Assembly: GCF_000935125.1 (NCBI RefSeq) | Contig: NZ_JRKI01000003.1 | Coordinates: 434,001-498,000, forward strand | DNA from: Streptomyces natalensis ATCC 27448 | GTDB taxonomy: Bacteria; Actinomycetota; Actinomycetes; Streptomycetales; Streptomycetaceae | DNA: 64,000 nt | Reading direction: 5' to 3' | Part shown: in pieces, positions 9,500 to 18,000 of the stretch | Numbering within the stretch: position 1 is the stretch's first letter | How the letters are laid out: each line of letters begins with the position of its first letter | Program-made: the position numbers and the translations under genes | The notes under the pieces: generated by a model | What the model was told of the DNA's origin: nothing | What the model saw: only the letters and a program-made list of their open reading frames with translations | The model's database searches: none

Positions 9500-11032
9500 C
9501 TAGCTGCCGATACCGCCGATGACCTTGGCGAAGTCCGGTCCCACCGTCAGTGTCACCTCGCCCGGTGTCGCCTGGGCCGACGCCGTCGCCTTGGTGTCGC
9601 GCAGGTGGCCGGAGAGGACCTCGGCCTGGGTCGCGAGGCCGGTGGGGTAGGTGATCGTGGTCTTGTCGGTGGCCGGGGCGTTGCCGGTGGTGGTGACCGT
9701 GAAGCCGATCTTGCGCAGCTGCTCGGCGGCGGTGGCGGCCTGGCCGGGGGTGCCGGTGCCGTTCAGGACCCGGACGCGGACGGAGTGCGCGGTCACCGGG
9801 TTGTTGGCGGCCTCGGCGAGCTTCTTCTTCCCGGCGGCGCCGATTTCGCGGTCATGGGCGATATCGCTGAACAGCTGGGTGGCTTCCGGGTACTGCCAGA
9901 CCACATTGGCGTGGTCGGTGGGGACGTCGGCCTCGCGGTAGTAGTTCGGGACGGTGACGAAGGTCAGCCGGTCACTGGGGATGTCCTTGACCGTGGAGGC
10001 GAGGCTGGTGAGGGCCGACACGCTCTTCAGGTCCTGGTCGGTGGTGAGGGATTTGGTCACCGCGGTCAGGAAGTCGTAGAGCGCGCCGGGGCTGGCGAGC
10101 TTGTCCTGGGCCTTCTTGCCCAGCGCCTTCATGAACTCCTGCTGGCGGCCGATGCGTCCCAGGTCGGAGCCGTCGCCGACGCTGTAGCGGGTGCGTACGT
10201 ACCCGAGCGCCTTCTCGTCCCGTACGGTCTGGCAGCCCGCCTCCAGGTCGAGATGGGCCTTCTTGTCATGAATGGCGTGCTTGGGGCACACCTCGATGCC
10301 GTCCAGGGCGTTGACCATGCCCTTGAAGCCCTGGAAGTCGATCGAGGCGAAGTTGTCGATCCGTAGTCCGGTGTTCTGCTCGACGGTCTTGATGGTGCAG
10401 GAGGCGGCCTTGCTGACGCTGCCGCCGTCACCGCCGATGGAGAACGCCTCGTTGATCTTGAAGCTGTGCGGGGTGGACTTCGTACCGTCGCTGCGCGTGC
10501 AGGCGGGGATCGGCACATACGAGTCGCGGGGGAAGGACAGCGCCGTCGCCCACTTGTGGTCGGCGGCGATGTGCAGCACCAGCAGCGTGTCCGACTGCAT
10601 GGTGGTCAGGTCCTTGCCGTACTTGGCGTTGGCGCCCGCGCGGCTGTCGGAGCCGACCAGCAGGATGTTCTTGGAACCGGGGCTGAGGTTGGCCGGCCGG
10701 TCACCGTCGATCGCGATGTCCGCGCCGTGGATGTTGCCGTTCAGGTCGAAGTACGCCCAGACGCCGACGCCGGCCGTGGCGAGCAGCGCCACGCCGAGCA
10801 CCCCGCCGGTCCAGGCGAGGATCCGGCCGCGGCGGGTCATCCGGACCTTGCCGCCGCGCCGCGACCGCGCGTCCGCGGTGCCCTCGCCGCGCCGACGGGA
10901 TCCGCCGCCCGAGCGGCGGGACGGGGCCGCGCCCTCGTCCTCGGGCCCGGCCGCGCCGGAGCGCCCGGACCTCCGGGATCCGCCGTCGGGCCGTCGGACC
11001 CCCCTCAGTTGTTGGGTCTGCCTGTCATCCAC
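9500..11032 (-). CDS. LytR-CpsA-Psr (LCP) family ligase
   Basis: Membrane-anchored enzyme predicted to attach wall teichoic acid or another glycopolymer to peptidoglycan outside the cell. The first 65 residues are cytoplasmic, charged and Ser/Arg/Gly-rich. One membrane segment follows (ILAWTGGVLGVALLATAGVG). The LCP domain begins at NILLVGSDSRAG and contains SDTLLVLHI, SFPRDSYVPIP and the basic YVRTRYSVGDGSDLGRIGRQ motif. The C-terminus is a LytR_C domain (VRVRVLNGTGTPGQAATAA). The start is GTG at 11032. Length 510 residues is normal for Streptomyces members. Confidence 0.92.
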   Translation of the reverse strand: MDDRQTQQLRGVRRPDGGSRRSGRSGAAGPEDEGAAPSRRSGGGSRRRGEGTADARSRRGGKVRMTRRGRILAWTGGVLGVALLATAGVGVWAYFDLNGNIHGADIAIDGDRPANLSPGSKNILLVGSDSRAGANAKYGKDLTTMQSDTLLVLHIAADHKWATALSFPRDSYVPIPACTRSDGTKSTPHSFKINEAFSIGGDGGSVSKAASCTIKTVEQNTGLRIDNFASIDFQGFKGMVNALDGIEVCPKHAIHDKKAHLDLEAGCQTVRDEKALGYVRTRYSVGDGSDLGRIGRQQEFMKALGKKAQDKLASPGALYDFLTAVTKSLTTDQDLKSVSALTSLASTVKDIPSDRLTFVTVPNYYREADVPTDHANVVWQYPEATQLFSDIAHDREIGAAGKKKLAEAANNPVTAHSVRVRVLNGTGTPGQAATAAEQLRKIGFTVTTTGNAPATDKTTITYPTGLATQAEVLSGHLRDTKATASAQATPGEVTLTVGPDFAKVIGGIGS

Positions 11033-11122
11033 GCCGGTGGCCCTTCTGGTCCTTCAGTCGTTCCGAACGGGAGGCGGACACGGCGCGGGCGGACGGGGCC
11101 GGGCGCAGCGGGCCGTGTCCCG

Positions 11123-11371
11123 TCAGATCCCGGTGCTCGGCAGCAGCCGTACGGACTCCGGGTCGTAGTGCTGCCATCGCGGCGGTGCGCCGCCGGGAAC
11201 GGTGCGCAGTCGGCACCACACCTCGCCCTTCTCGTCCGTCCACCAGCCACTGATCCGCCCCAACTCCCAACTGCCGTCGGGGTATTGGACCTCCACGGGC
11301 TGATAGACCCATTGCACCTCCCCGTCCGGAGGCGGGCTGTCCCAGGTCAGGAGTCCGCACGTCGTCGCCAT
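11123..11371 (-). CDS. Conserved 82-residue hypothetical protein
   Basis: A small soluble protein rich in tryptophan (VQWVYQPVEVQYPDGSWELG then GWWTDEKGEVWCRLRT), resembling a compact beta-strand fold; no characterised family was recognised. The ATG at 11371 follows an excellent GGAGGGGGAG, which supports it as a real gene. A BlaI-type palindrome lies 56 bases upstream, so it may belong to the regulon of the BlaI-like repressor encoded 1.1 kb away. Confidence 0.75.
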   Translation of the reverse strand: MATTCGLLTWDSPPPDGEVQWVYQPVEVQYPDGSWELGRISGWWTDEKGEVWCRLRTVPGGAPPRWQHYDPESVRLLPSTGI

Positions 11372-11426
11372 CTCCCCCTCCGGCCGCGCCTGTTGCGCAT
11401 GTGTGGGTGGTCAGCCTACCGGCCGT

Positions 11427-11444
11427 TTCTACAGTCCTGTAGAA
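11427..11444. promoter_or_regulatory. BlaI/MecI-type operator
   Basis: Perfect palindrome TTCTACAG-TC-CTGTAGAA, carrying the TACA/TGTA half-sites typical of BlaI/MecI/CopY repressors. It lies upstream of the 82-residue gene on the minus strand. A second such site is at 13722-13737, and a BlaI-like gene lies between them. Confidence 0.7.
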
Positions 11445-11548
11445 GTTGATCGGGAAGCCGACGACCGGTGTGCGAGGGATCACAGCACCGGGCGCCGCGT
11501 GGGGCGAGTGGTCCGGACGTACGGGGAGCACTGGGGCCAAGTGTGCAC

Positions 11549-12505
11549 TCACAGCGGCGTTGCCGCCTTGAGAACGACGAAGAGGGCTACCGCCGCGTTC
11601 AGCGCGGACAGCGCGGAGGCGGCGGTGCCCGCGGCGGCGACCAGTGCGGCCAGGCCCGCCGGGGTCAGCGCGGGCGGCCAGCTGCGGGCCGGCGGTACGG
11701 GCGCCAGCAGCGCGGCCACCCGGCGCGGCACCGGCCCCGGTTCGGGCGCCGCGAAGTGCGCCAGCCCCGGATGCGGGGCGGGACGGGCGATCAGCGCCGC
11801 CCTGCCCACCGCGCGGGCGGTCAGCCGCCGGTCGCCCACCGCCCGGGCCGCCTCCTCGTCCGCCCAGCGCTCGGTGCTGAAGGCGACCGCCGAACGCAGC
11901 GGAAGGAGCAGGGGGTTGACGCAGCTCGCCAGGCGTACGGCGAGGAGGTAGCGGTGGTGACGGCAGCGCAGATGGGCCCGTTCGTGGGCGAACAGGGCGC
12001 GCCGCTCGTCGTCGTCCAGGCTGCGCAGCATGCCCCGGGAGACCGCGATCCGTCCCGGACGGCCCGGCCGCCCGGGGATACCGGGCACGGCGTAGGCGTA
12101 TGCCTCGTCATCCGGCAGCACCGCGGTGCCCGAGCCGCCCGGCAGCCCGGCCAGCGCCCGGTGCGTCCGGGCGAGAACGCGCAGATGCCGGCGCAGCGCT
12201 GCGGCGCAGGCGGTCAGGGCGGCGGCCAGCAGGGGGATCGCGGCGGAACCGGCGATCTCCGCACCGGGCACCGCGGCCCGCACCGCCGGGTCCGACCAGC
12301 CGTCGGGCAGCGGATTGCCGGGCAGCTGGGCCGTGCCGACGACCATCAGCAGCCCCAGGCACAGCGTGCTGCACAGACCCAGGACGGCGGCGAGCAGGGT
12401 CAGCAGGCGGGTGCTGCCGCGGGGGTGCAGATGCTGCTCGGCGAGCTTGGCGATCGGCAGTGCGGTGAGCGGCAGCACCAGCGGCAGGAACACGAACACG
12501 CCCAC
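11549..12505 (-). CDS. M56 (BlaR1-like) membrane metalloprotease
   Basis: A 318-residue integral membrane protease of family M56. Several membrane segments precede the zinc motif HERAH (in LFAHERAHLRCRHH), with a further conserved FSTERWADEEAARAVGD that supplies the third ligand region. By family knowledge such proteins cleave or inactivate the neighbouring BlaI-type repressor when a wall stress is sensed. No penicillin-sensor domain is present, so the signal is unknown. The gene starts two bases after the blaI-like stop and is clearly its operon partner. Confidence 0.92.
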   Translation of the reverse strand: MGVFVFLPLVLPLTALPIAKLAEQHLHPRGSTRLLTLLAAVLGLCSTLCLGLLMVVGTAQLPGNPLPDGWSDPAVRAAVPGAEIAGSAAIPLLAAALTACAAALRRHLRVLARTHRALAGLPGGSGTAVLPDDEAYAYAVPGIPGRPGRPGRIAVSRGMLRSLDDDERRALFAHERAHLRCRHHRYLLAVRLASCVNPLLLPLRSAVAFSTERWADEEAARAVGDRRLTARAVGRAALIARPAPHPGLAHFAAPEPGPVPRRVAALLAPVPPARSWPPALTPAGLAALVAAAGTAASALSALNAAVALFVVLKAATPL

Positions 12506-12507
12506 CG

Positions 12508-12930
12508 TCAGCCTCCGCGCGCTTCCGGGTCCGCGCCGGGGACCGGGTCCTCGGCGCTCGCACGGTCCAGGAGGGTGCGCAGCAGCTGCTCGTCATGGGC
12601 GGAGAGCGCGGAGACGAAGCTGGTCAGGACGGCGTCGCGGTCCGTCTCGCCGTCCAGGAGGCGGCGCATCCGCAGCGCGGCGAGCCCCGCCTCGTCGGCC
12701 GCGGGGGTCCATACGTAGGAGCGGCCGGCCCGTTCGCGGGTGACGGCGCCCTTGGTGTGCAGCCGGGACAGGATCGTCATCACGGTGGTGTACGCGAGGT
12801 CGCCGCCGAGCCGCTCCTGGACCCAGGCGGCGGTGGGGGGGCCGGGCGCGTGGTGCAGCGCGGCCAGCACCTGGGCCTCCAACTGCCCCTGCCCGCGCCG
12901 ACGGGCGTTCCCGAAGGGCTTGCCTGCCAT
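12508..12930 (-). CDS. BlaI/MecI/CopY-family repressor
   Basis: A 140-residue winged-helix repressor, with the recognition region QVLAALHHAPGPPTAAWVQE and LAYTTVMTILSRLHTKGAV, followed by a helical dimerisation tail (LLRTLLDRASAED). ATG at 12930 follows GGGAGGCG and gives the usual family length. It is paired with the M56 protease downstream and preceded by terB. Palindromes matching its expected TACA-N-TGTA target occur at 11427 and 13722, but none was seen directly upstream of this gene, so it may be transcribed from the terB promoter. Confidence 0.93.
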   Translation of the reverse strand: MAGKPFGNARRRGQGQLEAQVLAALHHAPGPPTAAWVQERLGGDLAYTTVMTILSRLHTKGAVTRERAGRSYVWTPAADEAGLAALRMRRLLDGETDRDAVLTSFVSALSAHDEQLLRTLLDRASAEDPVPGADPEARGG

Positions 12931-13160
12931 GCCGTCGCCTCCCGTCGCGCCGGACGTCCCGCCGGCCGGGTGCGCCGGGCATCGTGACATCGGGGCATCT
13001 TACTGAGACGGGCGGGGCGGACGGCCGTACCGCGGGGCGGAGATCGGGGCGGCTGAGGGCGGCGACCGGACCGGGTGACGGCGGAGGCCGGGGCGAGGGC
13101 GGGGGGCGGGGGCTCCGTCCCGCCGCCACGCTCCCGGCCCTCCCGGCCCTCCCCTCCCTC

Positions 13161-13187
13161 AGATCCCTCAGATCCCTCAGATCCCTC
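13161..13187. repeat. 9-bp tandem repeat after terB
   Basis: Three exact copies of AGATCCCTC stand head to tail, flanked by a partial fourth. Read on the minus strand each copy is a TGAGGGATC unit beginning with TGA, and the first supplies the terB stop, giving several successive in-frame stops. Confidence 0.8.
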
Positions 13188-13641
13188 AGAGGTCGAATTC
13201 GTCCGGCGCGATGTCCAGGGCAAAGCACGCCTCGCGCACCACGGCCTGCTCGGTCTTGTCGAAGTCCCCGTCCGCGCCGCCGATGACGATGCCGATCTGG
13301 ATCACCGCCCGCGCCTCGGCCGGCTTCTTCTGCACCTTGCCTATCTCTTGCAGCACGGCGACCTTGCCGAAGTCGAAGTCGGCGGTGAGCTTGTCCAGAT
13401 AGCCGTCGAAGCGGCGCTGGAGATCGTCGGCGGCGAAGTTCTGGAGCACCTCGTTGGTGGCGATCAGCTGCGCCACGCGTCGCCGCTCGCTCGGATCGAT
13501 GGTGCCGTCCGCGGCCGCCACCAGGGCGCAGATCGCCATGCTCGCATCGCGGAAGGCGCCGCTCTTGAGGTCGTTCTTCTTGGCGATCAGCTGGTGCTGC
13601 ATCGTCTGGGCGGAGTCCTTGATGCGGTCCCACAGGGCCAT
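13186..13641 (-). CDS. terB: TerB-like tellurite-resistance family protein
   Basis: A 151-residue all-helical protein matching the TerB family: MALWDRIKDSAQTMQ at the start, ICALVAAADGTIDPSERRRV (acidic metal-site-like loop) in the middle and IGIVIGGADGDFDKTEQ in a second equivalent loop. TerB proteins are cytosolic or membrane-surface partners of TerD-type proteins in stress responses; no other ter gene is present here. It precedes blaI and the M56 gene on the same strand with a 255-base gap, and a BlaI-type palindrome lies about 80 bases upstream of its start. Confidence 0.88.
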   Translation of the reverse strand: MALWDRIKDSAQTMQHQLIAKKNDLKSGAFRDASMAICALVAAADGTIDPSERRRVAQLIATNEVLQNFAADDLQRRFDGYLDKLTADFDFGKVAVLQEIGKVQKKPAEARAVIQIGIVIGGADGDFDKTEQAVVREACFALDIAPDEFDL

Positions 13642-13654
13642 GGGTCTCTCCTTC

Positions 13655-13713
13655 GGTCATGCGGCTCGTGCATGCCCTTTGGTCATGCGGTGGTCAAGCG
13701 AATGGTCATGCGG
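13655..13713. repeat. Three direct repeats GGTCATGCGG
   Basis: Exact copies begin at 13655, 13681 and 13704, between the terB start and the BlaI-type palindrome. The position in the leader/promoter region suggests regulatory use or simple slippage; no partner protein can be named. Confidence 0.6.
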
Positions 13714-13721
13714 AAGTAAAA

Positions 13722-13737
13722 TCTACATCGTTGTAGA
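13722..13737. promoter_or_regulatory. BlaI/MecI-type operator between terB and the desaturase genes
   Basis: Perfect palindrome TCTACA-TCGT-TGTAGA in an otherwise AT-richer stretch. It lies about 80 bases upstream of terB (minus strand) and 190 bases upstream of the plus-strand small-protein/desaturase pair, so either direction could be controlled. Confidence 0.7.
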
Positions 13738-13926
13738 AGGTGTGGTGCGGGCGCCCTCGCCCCCTACGACGGCAATCGACGTCAATCAACAACTACGGAC
13801 CGACTGCGGGGAGAATCAACCTCTATCGGGCGATTTAGGTGGTTGGTGCGGGTACGGTGGAATCACCGACGGACAGTGGCATCAGATGTGACATGAGATG
13901 TGGCATGGGATACCGAGGTGAACACC

Positions 13927-14163
13927 ATGCAGATCGTCTTGACCGTGATCGTCCTGCTGGCGCTGATCGCGCTGGGCGCGGCCTTCATCTCGCGGCTCAA
14001 TGCCCAGCAGGCGGGACGGATGGCCGCCCACCACCACGCCGACCTGCACCCGCCGTTCCTGCACCGGACGCCGAGACGCCCCCAGGACGCGCCCCTCGCC
14101 GAACCGCCGGAGCCCCCGCCGTCCACCCGCGGAGAGCCACCCTGGAGGAGCGACACCCGGTGA
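13927..14163 (+). CDS. Small membrane protein (78 residues)
   Basis: One N-terminal membrane segment (IVLTVIVLLALIALGAAFI) followed by a cytoplasmic His/Pro-rich tail. The ATG at 13927 has GAGGTG upstream. The stop overlaps the GTG of the desaturase gene as GTGA, so the two proteins are probably made together. The function is unknown. Confidence 0.7.
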   Translation: MQIVLTVIVLLALIALGAAFISRLNAQQAGRMAAHHHADLHPPFLHRTPRRPQDAPLAEPPEPPPSTRGEPPWRSDTR

Positions 14164-15146
14164 CCTCCGCAACCCGTCCCCCCGCCCCCTCGCCGTCCGA
14201 GTACGACGGGACCTCGCCCTTCCCCACCGCCGATGCCGGCGTTCCGCCGACCCCCGGCCGCCGGATCTACGTCACGATCACCGGCATCATCGTCGTCGCA
14301 CCGTTCGTCGGTCTCGCCCTCGCCATCCCCCTTCTGTGGGGCAGCGTGGTCCGCCCCCTCGACCTCGTCCTCCTGGTCGTCTTCTACGCCGTCTCGGGCC
14401 TCGGCGTCACCGTCGGCTTCCACCGCGGCCTCACCCACGGCAGCTACACCGCCACCCCCGCGCTGCGCATCGCGCTCGCCGTCGCCGGATCGCTCAGCTT
14501 CCAGGGCGACGTCATCGACTGGGTCGCCACCCACCGCCGCCACCACGCCTTCACCGACCGGCCCGGGGACCCGCACTCCCCCTACCGCTACGGCACCGGC
14601 CTGCGCGGCCAGCTGCGCGGACTGGTCCACTCCCATATCGGCTGGCTGTTCGGCGACGACCCCACCTCGCACCAGCGCTACGCCCCCGACCTCCTCGCCG
14701 ACCCCGGCATCCGCGCCGTCGACCGCGCCTTCCCCGCCCTGTGCGTGCTCACCCTGGCCCTCCCCTTCGCGCTGGGCTGGGCGATCGGCGGCTCCTGGGT
14801 CACGGGCCTGACCGCCCTCCTGTGGGCGGGCTTCATCCGGATCGCGCTCCTGCACCACGTCACCTGGAGCGTGAATTCCCTGTGCCATGTCATCGGCGAG
14901 CGGCCGTTCCGCACCCGCCGCCACGACCGGGCGACGAATCTGTGGCCGCTGGCCCTGCTCTCCTTCGGCGAGAGTTGGCACAACCTGCACCACGCCGATC
15001 CGACCTGCGCCCGGCACGGCGTCGACCGCGGTCAGCTCGATGTGTCCGCGGCCCTCATCCGGCTCTTCGAACGCGCCGGCTGGGTGTGGAACGTGCGCTG
15101 GCCGGATCCCGCCCGCCTCGCCGCCCGCCGTATCGAGGCGGGTTGA
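14160..15146 (+). CDS. Acyl-CoA (delta-9 type) fatty acid desaturase
   Basis: Integral membrane di-iron desaturase introducing a double bond into acyl chains of membrane lipids. The three histidine boxes are present: HRGLTH, HRRHH and, near the C-terminus, HNLHH. Four hydrophobic segments surround them. GTG at 14160, overlapping the preceding stop, gives 328 residues, the normal size for this group. A longer in-frame reading upstream is antisense-like and overlaps the small membrane protein gene. Confidence 0.93.
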   Translation: MTSATRPPAPSPSEYDGTSPFPTADAGVPPTPGRRIYVTITGIIVVAPFVGLALAIPLLWGSVVRPLDLVLLVVFYAVSGLGVTVGFHRGLTHGSYTATPALRIALAVAGSLSFQGDVIDWVATHRRHHAFTDRPGDPHSPYRYGTGLRGQLRGLVHSHIGWLFGDDPTSHQRYAPDLLADPGIRAVDRAFPALCVLTLALPFALGWAIGGSWVTGLTALLWAGFIRIALLHHVTWSVNSLCHVIGERPFRTRRHDRATNLWPLALLSFGESWHNLHHADPTCARHGVDRGQLDVSAALIRLFERAGWVWNVRWPDPARLAARRIEAG

Positions 15147-15206
15147 GATACGGGTACGACCAGGACCACATCCCTCCACCCCCCTGTGCACCGGCAGGAG
15201 CACACC

Positions 15207-15683
15207 ATGACCACCGCCCCCCTCGGGCACTCCCTCTACGAAGCCCCCGAATCCCCCGCACCTCCCGAACCCGCGGCCCCGCCGCACCCCGAACCCCCGC
15301 CCGTGGCCCGGCTGGCGATCGCCCCGCCCGGTCCCGTCGTGCGGCGTATCGACGGCACCTGGTGGCCGCACTCCACCGATCTGCTGACCGAACTTCCCGA
15401 ATTGCTCCAGGCGTTGCCCTTCGACTGGCCCCGTATCACCCACGCCACCGTCAACGGCGCCATCTGGTCCGCCTTGCCCAGCCGCATCCTCGTCGCGGAC
15501 CATGTCGTCCGCCTGCGCCGCACCAGGATCCCCCGGCCGGGCCCGGACACCGTCTGCCTGGTCGCGGCCGGCCACGGCCGCTGGGACCTGCTGATCATCG
15601 CGCCGGACACACCCGAGGCGGAGGCGGTGGAGGCCATGGCCCGGGTGATGCAGGAGGGGACGCCGGGGGCGGAGCCGGGCTGA
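15207..15683 (+). CDS. DUF5994 family protein
   Basis: A 158-residue soluble protein with a Pro-rich start and the conserved core VVRRIDGTWWPHSTDLLTELPELL and THATVNGAIWSALPSRI seen in the actinobacterial DUF5994 family. Its role is unknown. The ATG at 15207 has AGGAG seven bases upstream. It lies 60 bases after the desaturase on the same strand. Confidence 0.82.
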   Translation: MTTAPLGHSLYEAPESPAPPEPAAPPHPEPPPVARLAIAPPGPVVRRIDGTWWPHSTDLLTELPELLQALPFDWPRITHATVNGAIWSALPSRILVADHVVRLRRTRIPRPGPDTVCLVAAGHGRWDLLIIAPDTPEAEAVEAMARVMQEGTPGAEPG

Positions 15684-15921
15684 TACGCAGCGATTCCAGG
15701 CCGTGTTTGCAGGCCGGGCGCTTCCGTTGGGCCAACCGGATGGTGTTCATCGGAAGAACGCCGATTCGGGGGCGTCGGTCCTCCGATCCTCGCATTGCGT
15801 ACTCATCATAAGAAAACGCAACAGATCTCCACCGGTCTGGAGCGTTCCGATGCACCACCGATCCCGGCGGCCGTGCGCCCGCACGCCTCCCCCGCCGGGA
15901 TCCGACCGAAAGTGAGGGGCC

Positions 15922-16374
15922 ATGGCGGCGAAGGCCAAGGTCATGAAGTTCTGGGCGGCATGCCTTGCCGTACTCGGCAAGCTGCTCGCGTCGTTGGGCG
16001 TTTCCGCCCACGCCTCGGCGGCCCGCCGGGAGGCCACGCTGGACGAGCGTGCCGCGCGCCCCGTGCCCCTCACCCTCGCCCGGCCGCGCACCGAGCGGCC
16101 CGCCTCCGCACCGGCCCGGGTGCCCCTTTACGGGCAACTCGGCTACGCACAGCGGACGTTGCGCAGCCGCCAGCTGCCCCCGACCATCAAGCAGCGCCTC
16201 CGCGCCGAGGCCCACGGAGCCTCGCCCACCTCCCGCAGCCGGCTCGCCACCAGCGCCGAGCCGCTGCCGATCGTCCCCGCCGGGGCCGTGCTGCACACCA
16301 ACGTCGTCCAGCACGAGATCCCCGCCGCCATCCCGGCGGCCCGAAGACGGGAGTACTCCGCCTGCCCCGCTTGA
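15922..16374 (+). CDS. DUF6344-like hypothetical protein
   Basis: A 150-residue protein with a weakly hydrophobic N-terminus (FWAACLAVLGKLLASLGVSA), then an Arg/Ala/Pro-rich body ending in VLHTNVVQHEIPAAIP. It resembles small Streptomyces-only hypothetical proteins (DUF6344 group, low certainty). A GTGAGGGGCC precedes the ATG. The 238 bases upstream are AT-richer and probably hold its promoter. No function can be assigned. Confidence 0.65.
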   Translation: MAAKAKVMKFWAACLAVLGKLLASLGVSAHASAARREATLDERAARPVPLTLARPRTERPASAPARVPLYGQLGYAQRTLRSRQLPPTIKQRLRAEAHGASPTSRSRLATSAEPLPIVPAGAVLHTNVVQHEIPAAIPAARRREYSACPA

Positions 16375-16412
16375 CGCCGTACGGCCGAGGAGAGGCGGCC
16401 GGAACAGCGGGC

Positions 16413-16455
16413 GGCCCGGCGGTGTACCGCACCTGGTGCGGTACACCGCCGGGCC
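16413..16455. terminator. Large bidirectional hairpin terminator
   Basis: Two perfectly complementary 21-base arms (16413-16433 and 16435-16455) centred on one T. It sits between convergent genes (DUF6344-like gene on plus, small membrane peptide on minus), as expected for a shared terminator. Confidence 0.85.
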
Positions 16456-16471
16456 TGTGTGTGCCCGGACC

Positions 16472-16564
16472 TCACTTGTGCAGTGCGACGACCGGCGTCT
16501 CCACCTGCCGGGTGGCCAGCCAGAGAATCACGCCGACGATCGCCGGGAAAACGCCGATCGCCAT
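16472..16564 (-). CDS. 30-residue membrane peptide
   Basis: An ATG at 16564 preceded by GAGGAAAGG opens a 30-codon frame. The product is one membrane span (IGVFPAIVGVILWLATRQV) with a short basic/polar end. The strong ribosome-binding site and clean stop support it as a genuine small gene. No family was recognised. Confidence 0.6.
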   Translation of the reverse strand: MAIGVFPAIVGVILWLATRQVETPVVALHK

Positions 16565-16668
16565 GCCTTTCCTCGTTCCTCGTCCCTCGTACGGCCTTCT
16601 GTGTGCGGCTTCCTGCGTACGGCTCTCTGCGTACGGGGACGTCACACGGCGAGGAACGCGGCCGGTGC

Positions 16669-17385
16669 TCAGCCCGCGTTGACCGGATTGACGTAGGTGC
16701 CCGGGTGGGTGGCGCCGCTCTGGTCCAGGAGGGCGCCGCCGTAGGGCCACTTGAGCTGGAAGTGCTTCTTCTCGTCGGGCGGCGTGACGGTCACCACGCT
16801 CGGCGCGATCTTCCTGTCGCCGGCGCTGGTCGAGGGGAGCAGCGTGAGGGTGAACGAGGTGTGCGCGCCCGGCTTCAGCCGTACGGCGACCGGCTTCTTG
16901 GCGGAGCGGGGCAGGTCCCAGGCGGTGCCGTCGGTGCCGGTGATCCGGACGCCAGGGAAGCCGCCGAGGGTGCAGGTGCGGCCGCCGATGTTCTTCAGCC
17001 AGACGGTGGCGGTCTGCTGCTGGTCGGAGTTCATGTCCGGGCGGCCGCCGCCGTCGGCGCCCCAGCCGGTCTTCAGGACGTCGGTGGTGCAGCGGGCGCC
17101 GGAGGCCGGACCGGCGGGGGAGCCCGCGGGGGAGGTGTGCTTCGCCGCCGCGGTCCGCGCGGTCTTCGCGGGACCGGCCGGGGCGCCCTGGCCCTGCCCG
17201 GCCGACTCCTGGGAGGACGAGGCGTCGGCCGGGGAGGCGGCGGCGGACGGTGCGGCGGCGGCACCGGCCTTGCTGTCCTTGCCGTCCTTCGCGTCGCAGG
17301 CGGTGAGCGCGGCCGCGGCGACGACGGCGATCAGCGTGGCGGCGGCGGTCTTGCGTCCGCGGTGCAGCGTGGTGTGGTGCGACAT
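16669..17385 (-). CDS. DUF4232 lipoprotein
   Basis: A secreted, lipid-anchored protein of 238 residues. The basic N-terminus and hydrophobic stretch end in the lipobox LTAC (Cys30). A long Ala/Ser/Pro/Gly linker follows to about residue 95. The DUF4232 domain starts at CTTDVLKTGWG and includes TATVWLKNIGGRTCTLGGFPGV, with two cysteines likely to form a disulfide. The family is common in actinobacteria and of unknown function. Confidence 0.88.
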   Translation of the reverse strand: MSHHTTLHRGRKTAAATLIAVVAAAALTACDAKDGKDSKAGAAAAPSAAASPADASSSQESAGQGQGAPAGPAKTARTAAAKHTSPAGSPAGPASGARCTTDVLKTGWGADGGGRPDMNSDQQQTATVWLKNIGGRTCTLGGFPGVRITGTDGTAWDLPRSAKKPVAVRLKPGAHTSFTLTLLPSTSAGDRKIAPSVVTVTPPDEKKHFQLKWPYGGALLDQSGATHPGTYVNPVNAG

Positions 17386-17515
17386 GGCGTCCCCCTGATG
17401 GCGTCAGACGTGCGGTCCGGTGTCCCGCTTCCGTGTCCACAAGGCTGGCGGCCTGGGCTGTTGATCCGCTAACACCTGGCTAACGCCGCGCCGCGCCGCC
17501 CGGGGGCGTCCCGGT

Positions 17516-17803
17516 TCAGATCACCAGCCGCTCCGGCATCGGCTGCTCGATCCCGTCCAGCTCCAGCGTGCACCGGGGGGTCGACGGCACCAGATGCGGT
17601 TCGCGCACCAGCACCCGGAACGGGTGGCTCGGCTCGCCGGGCAGTTCGCCGCAAAGGACGTTCATCCCCCGGCTGTGTTCCTTGCGGTAGGCGACCACCT
17701 TGCCGTTGACCAGCAGTTCTATCTCGCCGTCCCGGCAGGGCCCGACGTTCACGGTGATCGAATGGCCCAGCTGATCCATGTGGAAGTGATGGCTCCGGCT
17801 CAT
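17516..17803 (-). CDS. Conserved hypothetical protein (95 residues)
   Basis: A small, beta-rich soluble protein: HSITVNVGPCRDGEIELLVN then VAYRKEHSRGMNVLCGELPG and RCTLELDGIEQPMPERL. The ATG at 17803 follows GGGAGGTG. Similar Streptomyces proteins are known only as hypotheticals. It is transcribed alone and is divergent from the M50 gene. Confidence 0.75.
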   Translation of the reverse strand: MSRSHHFHMDQLGHSITVNVGPCRDGEIELLVNGKVVAYRKEHSRGMNVLCGELPGEPSHPFRVLVREPHLVPSTPRCTLELDGIEQPMPERLVI

Positions 17804-18000
17804 CACGCACCTCCCGTATCCGGTAGCGCCGCACCTCCGCGCGGGCACGCACGTACATCCAGGGTAAAACGGGCATAAAGGAAACCCGTGGTGGGCGGCC
17901 CCACCGTCCGTGACCAGCGAAAAGGCCGCCCCGTCGGCCCCGTGTCCCCACCTCCTCCCAAGGAGGACAATTGCACTGAAAGGGTGTGCGGGAGGCGGCG

